From positions 1 through 8,774 of the forward strand of contig JACPZJ010000016.1 in assembly GCA_016195585.1 (NCBI GenBank): a stretch of 8,774 bases of DNA. Direction: 5' to 3'. This document shows, piece after piece, positions 6,979 to 8,774 of this stretch. This DNA is from Nitrospirota bacterium (GTDB lineage: Bacteria; Nitrospirota; CAKKRA01; 9FT-COMBO-42-15). Below the pieces are notes generated by a model. The model did no database searches, was not told where the DNA came from, and saw only the letters and a list, made by a program, of their open reading frames with translations. A program made the position numbers and the translations under genes. Every line of letters starts with the position of its first letter. Position 1 is the stretch's first letter.

Positions 6979-7029
6979 CACCGCCTCCTGCAATACGGCA
7001 GACGTGTGGGATTTAAACTTAATATAAAT

Positions 7030-7059
7030 ATCATAAAACCGCTCATTTTGCAAGAACAA
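7030..7059 (-). promoter_or_regulatory. Candidate sigma-70-type promoter of rpsB operon
   Basis: On the minus strand a TATGAT -10 (7030-7035) lies 18 nt after a poor TTGTTC -35 (7054-7059), in an AT-rich stretch. Transcription would start near 7023 and give an rpsB leader of about 120 nt. The alternative -35 TTGCAA with -10 TATTTA in the same stretch fits less well. This rests on a motif match only. Confidence 0.4.
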
Positions 7060-7105
7060 AAATAGATTCAGCTTATAAGGTATAATTTTAGCAGAACAGC
7101 TTAAC

Positions 7106-7130
7106 AGATTGTTGAAAAACTCAACAATCT
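7106..7130. repeat. 10-bp perfect hairpin with AAAAC loop
   Basis: AGATTGTTGA, loop AAAAC, TCAACAATCT. There is no T-run on either side, so it is a poor terminator. It shares GTTGAAAAACTCA (7111-7123) with the left end of the neighbouring palindromic element (7161-7173), which suggests a degenerate or partial copy of the same repeat family. It sits upstream of the candidate rpsB promoter. Confidence 0.65.
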
Positions 7131-7154
7131 CTGATTACATTGATAATAGATTAG

Positions 7155-7295
7155 CAGGCTGTTGAAAAACTCATATTACCGTCATTGCGAACGAAGTGAA
7201 GCAATCTCGTTTCTATATAAATCAATAAGTTATAGATTGCTTCGTCGCAAAAGCCGCTCCTCGCAATGACATGAATTGGCTTTTTCAACAGCCTG
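7155..7295. repeat. MITE-like 141-bp palindromic element with 15-bp terminal inverted repeats
   Basis: The outer arms CAGGCTGTTGAAAAA (7155-7169) and TTTTTCAACAGCCTG (7281-7295) are exact inverted repeats. Nested inside are GTCATTGCGA (7181-7190) with TCGCAATGAC (7261-7270), and GAAGCAATCT (7198-7207) with AGATTGCTTC (7234-7243). It encodes no transposase. The inner motif resembles a dispersed repeat familiar from Nitrospirota, Desulfobacterota and other genomes, whose translation gives spurious peptides such as HVIARSGFCDEAI and LLHFVRNDG. An ATAGA occurs on both flanks (7146-7150 and 7296-7300) but is offset by 4 nt on the left, so no target duplication is claimed. Confidence 0.75.
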
Positions 7296-7361
7296 ATAGA
7301 GTTTCCCCAAAGGACAGTATATTTGATGGAAGAAAAAACCCGGTCAAGGTAAAATCTACTA

Positions 7362-8411
7362 ATGGAAACAATGAAAAAAAAGATCGTCATCTCTTCGGCC
7401 ATTATTATCATAGCAGTTATTGCCCTCTTCTTTTTTTTCTTTAGTAAGAAGGAAAAAATAAACTCCCTTCACACAACAGGCATTGTTGAAGGGGTGGAGG
7501 TAAATATCTCCTCAAAGGTTGCAGGAAGAATCTCTGAGCTGTGCTGCAAGGAAGGCGATGCAGTTAAGGAGGGCGCTGTTGTTGTAAGACTTGAGAGTGA
7601 TGATATTACAGCATCTGTGAGACAGGCAAAGGCAGGTGTGGAGAGGGCAAGGGCTAATATTATGGTTGCGGAGTCGCAAGTAGAAAACTCTAAGGCCAAT
7701 CTAAAGAATGCCGGGGCAGAAATCGTATATATTGAGGCAGAGCTTGAAAAGGCAAAGTCCCAGCTTGAGGAGGCAAGAAGGCAGAAGGATAGGGCAGAGA
7801 GCCTGTATAAAGATGGTTATATCTCAAAGGCAGAGCTTGACCTTGCTGCAACCAATTATGACACAGCCTTAGCGAATTATGAGGCAGCAAAGGCAAGGCT
7901 TACAGCATATATATCGCGAAGGGATGCAGCAGCATCGCAGGTTGCTGCATCTGAAAGCCAGATTAGCTCAGCAAGGGCGGGATTAAAGGAGGCAGAGGCA
8001 GCGCTCGCATATCAGATGGCAAGGCTGAATGATACAGTGATAAAGACGCCCATCTCCGGCGCAGTTGTATTTAAGGCGTTAGAAAAAGGTGAGACTGTAT
8101 CGCCGGGTATTGTTATCCTTACCATTGTGGATTTGAATAATCTCTGGATAAGGATCGATCTGGAGGAGACCATTATAGGTCTTATCAAAACTGGAGGAGA
8201 TGTCCTGATAAGGGTAGAAGGCATTAAGGGTACAGTCATTAAAGGAAAGGTGTCAGAGATAGGAAGATATGCAGAATTTGCCACACAAAAGGATGTAACA
8301 CGCGGCAGGCAGGATATAAAGACATTCAGGGTAAGGATAAAACCAGAGGATGCCGCTAACATCCTAAAGCCGGGGATGACGGTGAGTGTTGAGATAGCGA
8401 TAAAGGGTTAA
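7362..8411 (+). CDS. HlyD-family membrane fusion protein (periplasmic adaptor) of an ABC exporter
   Basis: This 349-residue protein has one N-terminal membrane anchor (about 8-28, with an FFFFF run) preceded by lysines, so the rest should be periplasmic. A first half-lipoyl segment (about 40-80, including VEVNISSKVAGRI) is followed by a long Ala/Glu/Lys-rich coiled-coil hairpin (about 82-222), the second half-lipoyl segment (KTPISGAVV, 228-236; GETVSPG, 243-249) and a beta-barrel domain ending in LKPGMTVSVEI (335-345). Such adaptors link an inner-membrane pump to an outer-membrane channel. The ABC ATPase downstream suggests a YbhG/YbhF-like or similar drug/lipid exporter. ATG 7362 follows AAGGT by 11 nt; ATG 7371 is an alternative start. 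The substrate is not visible. Confidence 0.93.
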   Translation: METMKKKIVISSAIIIIAVIALFFFFFSKKEKINSLHTTGIVEGVEVNISSKVAGRISELCCKEGDAVKEGAVVVRLESDDITASVRQAKAGVERARANIMVAESQVENSKANLKNAGAEIVYIEAELEKAKSQLEEARRQKDRAESLYKDGYISKAELDLAATNYDTALANYEAAKARLTAYISRRDAAASQVAASESQISSARAGLKEAEAALAYQMARLNDTVIKTPISGAVVFKALEKGETVSPGIVILTIVDLNNLWIRIDLEETIIGLIKTGGDVLIRVEGIKGTVIKGKVSEIGRYAEFATQKDVTRGRQDIKTFRVRIKPEDAANILKPGMTVSVEIAIKG

Positions 8412-8426
8412 TGAAAATAATCCTCC

Positions 8427-8461
8427 CACCCCCCTTTGTCAAAGGGGGGTGAGGGATTTTT
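8427..8461 (+). terminator. GC-rich palindrome plus T-run between adaptor and ATPase genes
   Basis: CACCCCCCTTTG (8427-8438), one T, then CAAAGGGGGGTG (8440-8451) form a perfect 12-bp stem with imperfect extension, followed by GAGGGA-like bases and TTTTT (8457-8461). The shape is that of an intrinsic terminator on the + strand, yet it lies inside an apparent operon. C6/G6 palindromes with a TTTG(T)CAAA centre are common dispersed repeats in environmental bacterial genomes, so insertion of a repeat is the main alternative to a true attenuator. Confidence 0.55.
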
Positions 8462-8468
8462 AGGTGAA

Positions 8469-8774
8469 ATGCAAAGAAAGAATGCCATAGAAGTAAACAA
8501 TATCATAAAAAAATTTGGGCATGTCACAGCAGTGGATGACATCAGCTTTAATGTGTCTGAAGGCGAGTTCTTTGGCCTTCTTGGCCCGAATGGCGCAGGA
8601 AAGACCACACTCATCAGGATCCTCACAACCCTGCTCAGGCCGACATCAGGTAAGGCAATGGTTGCATGCTGTGATGTTGCAAGACAGCCCGCAGCAGTGA
8701 GGAGGGAGATTGGCGTTGTGCCTCAGGCAATGACCGCTGACCTTGACCTTACAGGCTATGAGAATATGGATATC
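8469..8774 (+). CDS. ABC transporter ATP-binding protein, 5' part (cut by window end)
   Basis: The reading frame is open for 102 codons to the window end. Visible motifs are FFGLLGPNGAGKTT (Walker A, 39-47) and the Q-loop VVPQ (Q86). The spacing and the LTTLLRPTSG stretch (52-61) fit the CcmA/NatA/YbhF-type ATPases that pair with ABC-2 permeases. It should energise export through a permease expected downstream, with the HlyD-type adaptor just upstream. ATG 8469 is preceded by AGGTG at an unusually short 2-nt spacing, and the first residues (RKNAIEVNNIIKKFGHV) fit a family N-terminus, so this start is probable but not certain. A GC-rich palindrome sits directly upstream. Signature, Walker B and the C-terminus are not in the window. 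Confidence 0.92.
   Translation, partial: MQRKNAIEVNNIIKKFGHVTAVDDISFNVSEGEFFGLLGPNGAGKTTLIRILTTLLRPTSGKAMVACCDVARQPAAVRREIGVVPQAMTADLDLTGYENMDI

Larger units (their letters stand above)
6902..7361. other. Gene-free divergent intergenic region (460 nt)
   Basis: It holds the rpsB leader and candidate promoter (about 6902-7060), the 10-bp hairpin (7106-7130), the MITE-like element (7155-7295) and the 66-nt leader of the adaptor gene. I see no convincing promoter for the adaptor gene: TTGATG (7323-7328) and TAAAAT (7350-7355) are 21 nt apart, too far for a standard site. No RNA gene is recognised. Confidence 0.7.

Noticed and set aside
7155..7295. CRISPR-like array in the repeat-rich intergenic region
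   Set aside because: The repeats are inverted and nested, not direct and evenly spaced, and no cas gene is present.
7323..7355. TTGATG ... TAAAAT as a promoter for the adaptor gene
   Set aside because: The 21-nt spacing is too long for a standard sigma-70 site.
7151..7411. Minus-strand 86-codon frame across the repeat region
   Set aside because: Its peptide (HVIARSGFCDEAI, LLHFVRNDG) is the usual translation of the dispersed palindromic repeat, and its start overlaps the adaptor gene on the other strand.
8408..8700. Minus-strand 72-codon frame and plus-strand 61-codon frame over the ABC ATPase start
   Set aside because: Both overlap the real ATPase frame, which carries Walker A and Q-loop; the minus frame also reads through the C6/G6 palindrome.

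Overview
The window looks like a Gram-negative bacterial chromosome segment of moderate GC content with short intergenic gaps. An HlyD-type periplasmic adaptor points to an outer membrane. The compact EF-Ts, the PAS/HisKA/REC/GGDDF signalling proteins and the dispersed palindromic repeats resemble what is seen in Nitrospirota and Desulfobacterota (former Deltaproteobacteria). That lineage call is inference from style and has low confidence.

Region 1 (1-4026, + strand) reads as one transcription unit. It holds the 3' end of a DppD/OppD-type peptide importer ATPase, a complete DppF/OppF-type ATPase overlapping it by 17 nt, a large PAS-HisKA-HATPase-REC-REC-GGDDF signalling protein starting 9 nt later, and a single-domain CheY-like response regulator. 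The large protein is the most unusual gene here: the boxes needed for autokinase activity are degenerate and its GGDEF domain ends early.

Region 2 (4044-6901, - strand) is the conserved translation/nucleotide operon rpsB-tsf-pyrH-frr (ribosomal protein S2, EF-Ts, UMP kinase, ribosome recycling factor). tsf-pyrH-frr are tightly packed. rpsB is separated from tsf by 146 nt that hold a perfect 17-bp hairpin (possible attenuator) and a weak candidate promoter. The operon converges on region 1 with only 17 nt between stop codons.

Region 3 (6902-7361) is a gene-free 460-nt gap between divergent genes. It holds the rpsB leader, a candidate rpsB promoter, a 10-bp hairpin, and a 141-bp MITE-like palindromic element with 15-bp perfect terminal inverted repeats. 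The hairpins share a CTGTTGAA/TTCAACAG core.

Region 4 (7362-8774, + strand) is the start of an export operon: an HlyD-family membrane fusion protein, then an ABC ATPase cut by the window end. A C6/G6 palindrome followed by T5 separates the two genes and looks like a terminator or an inserted repeat.

I found no CRISPR array, tRNA, rRNA, transposase or phage gene. Most of the window is ordinary core genome. The pseudokinase-like hybrid protein and the related palindromes are the parts worth a second look.
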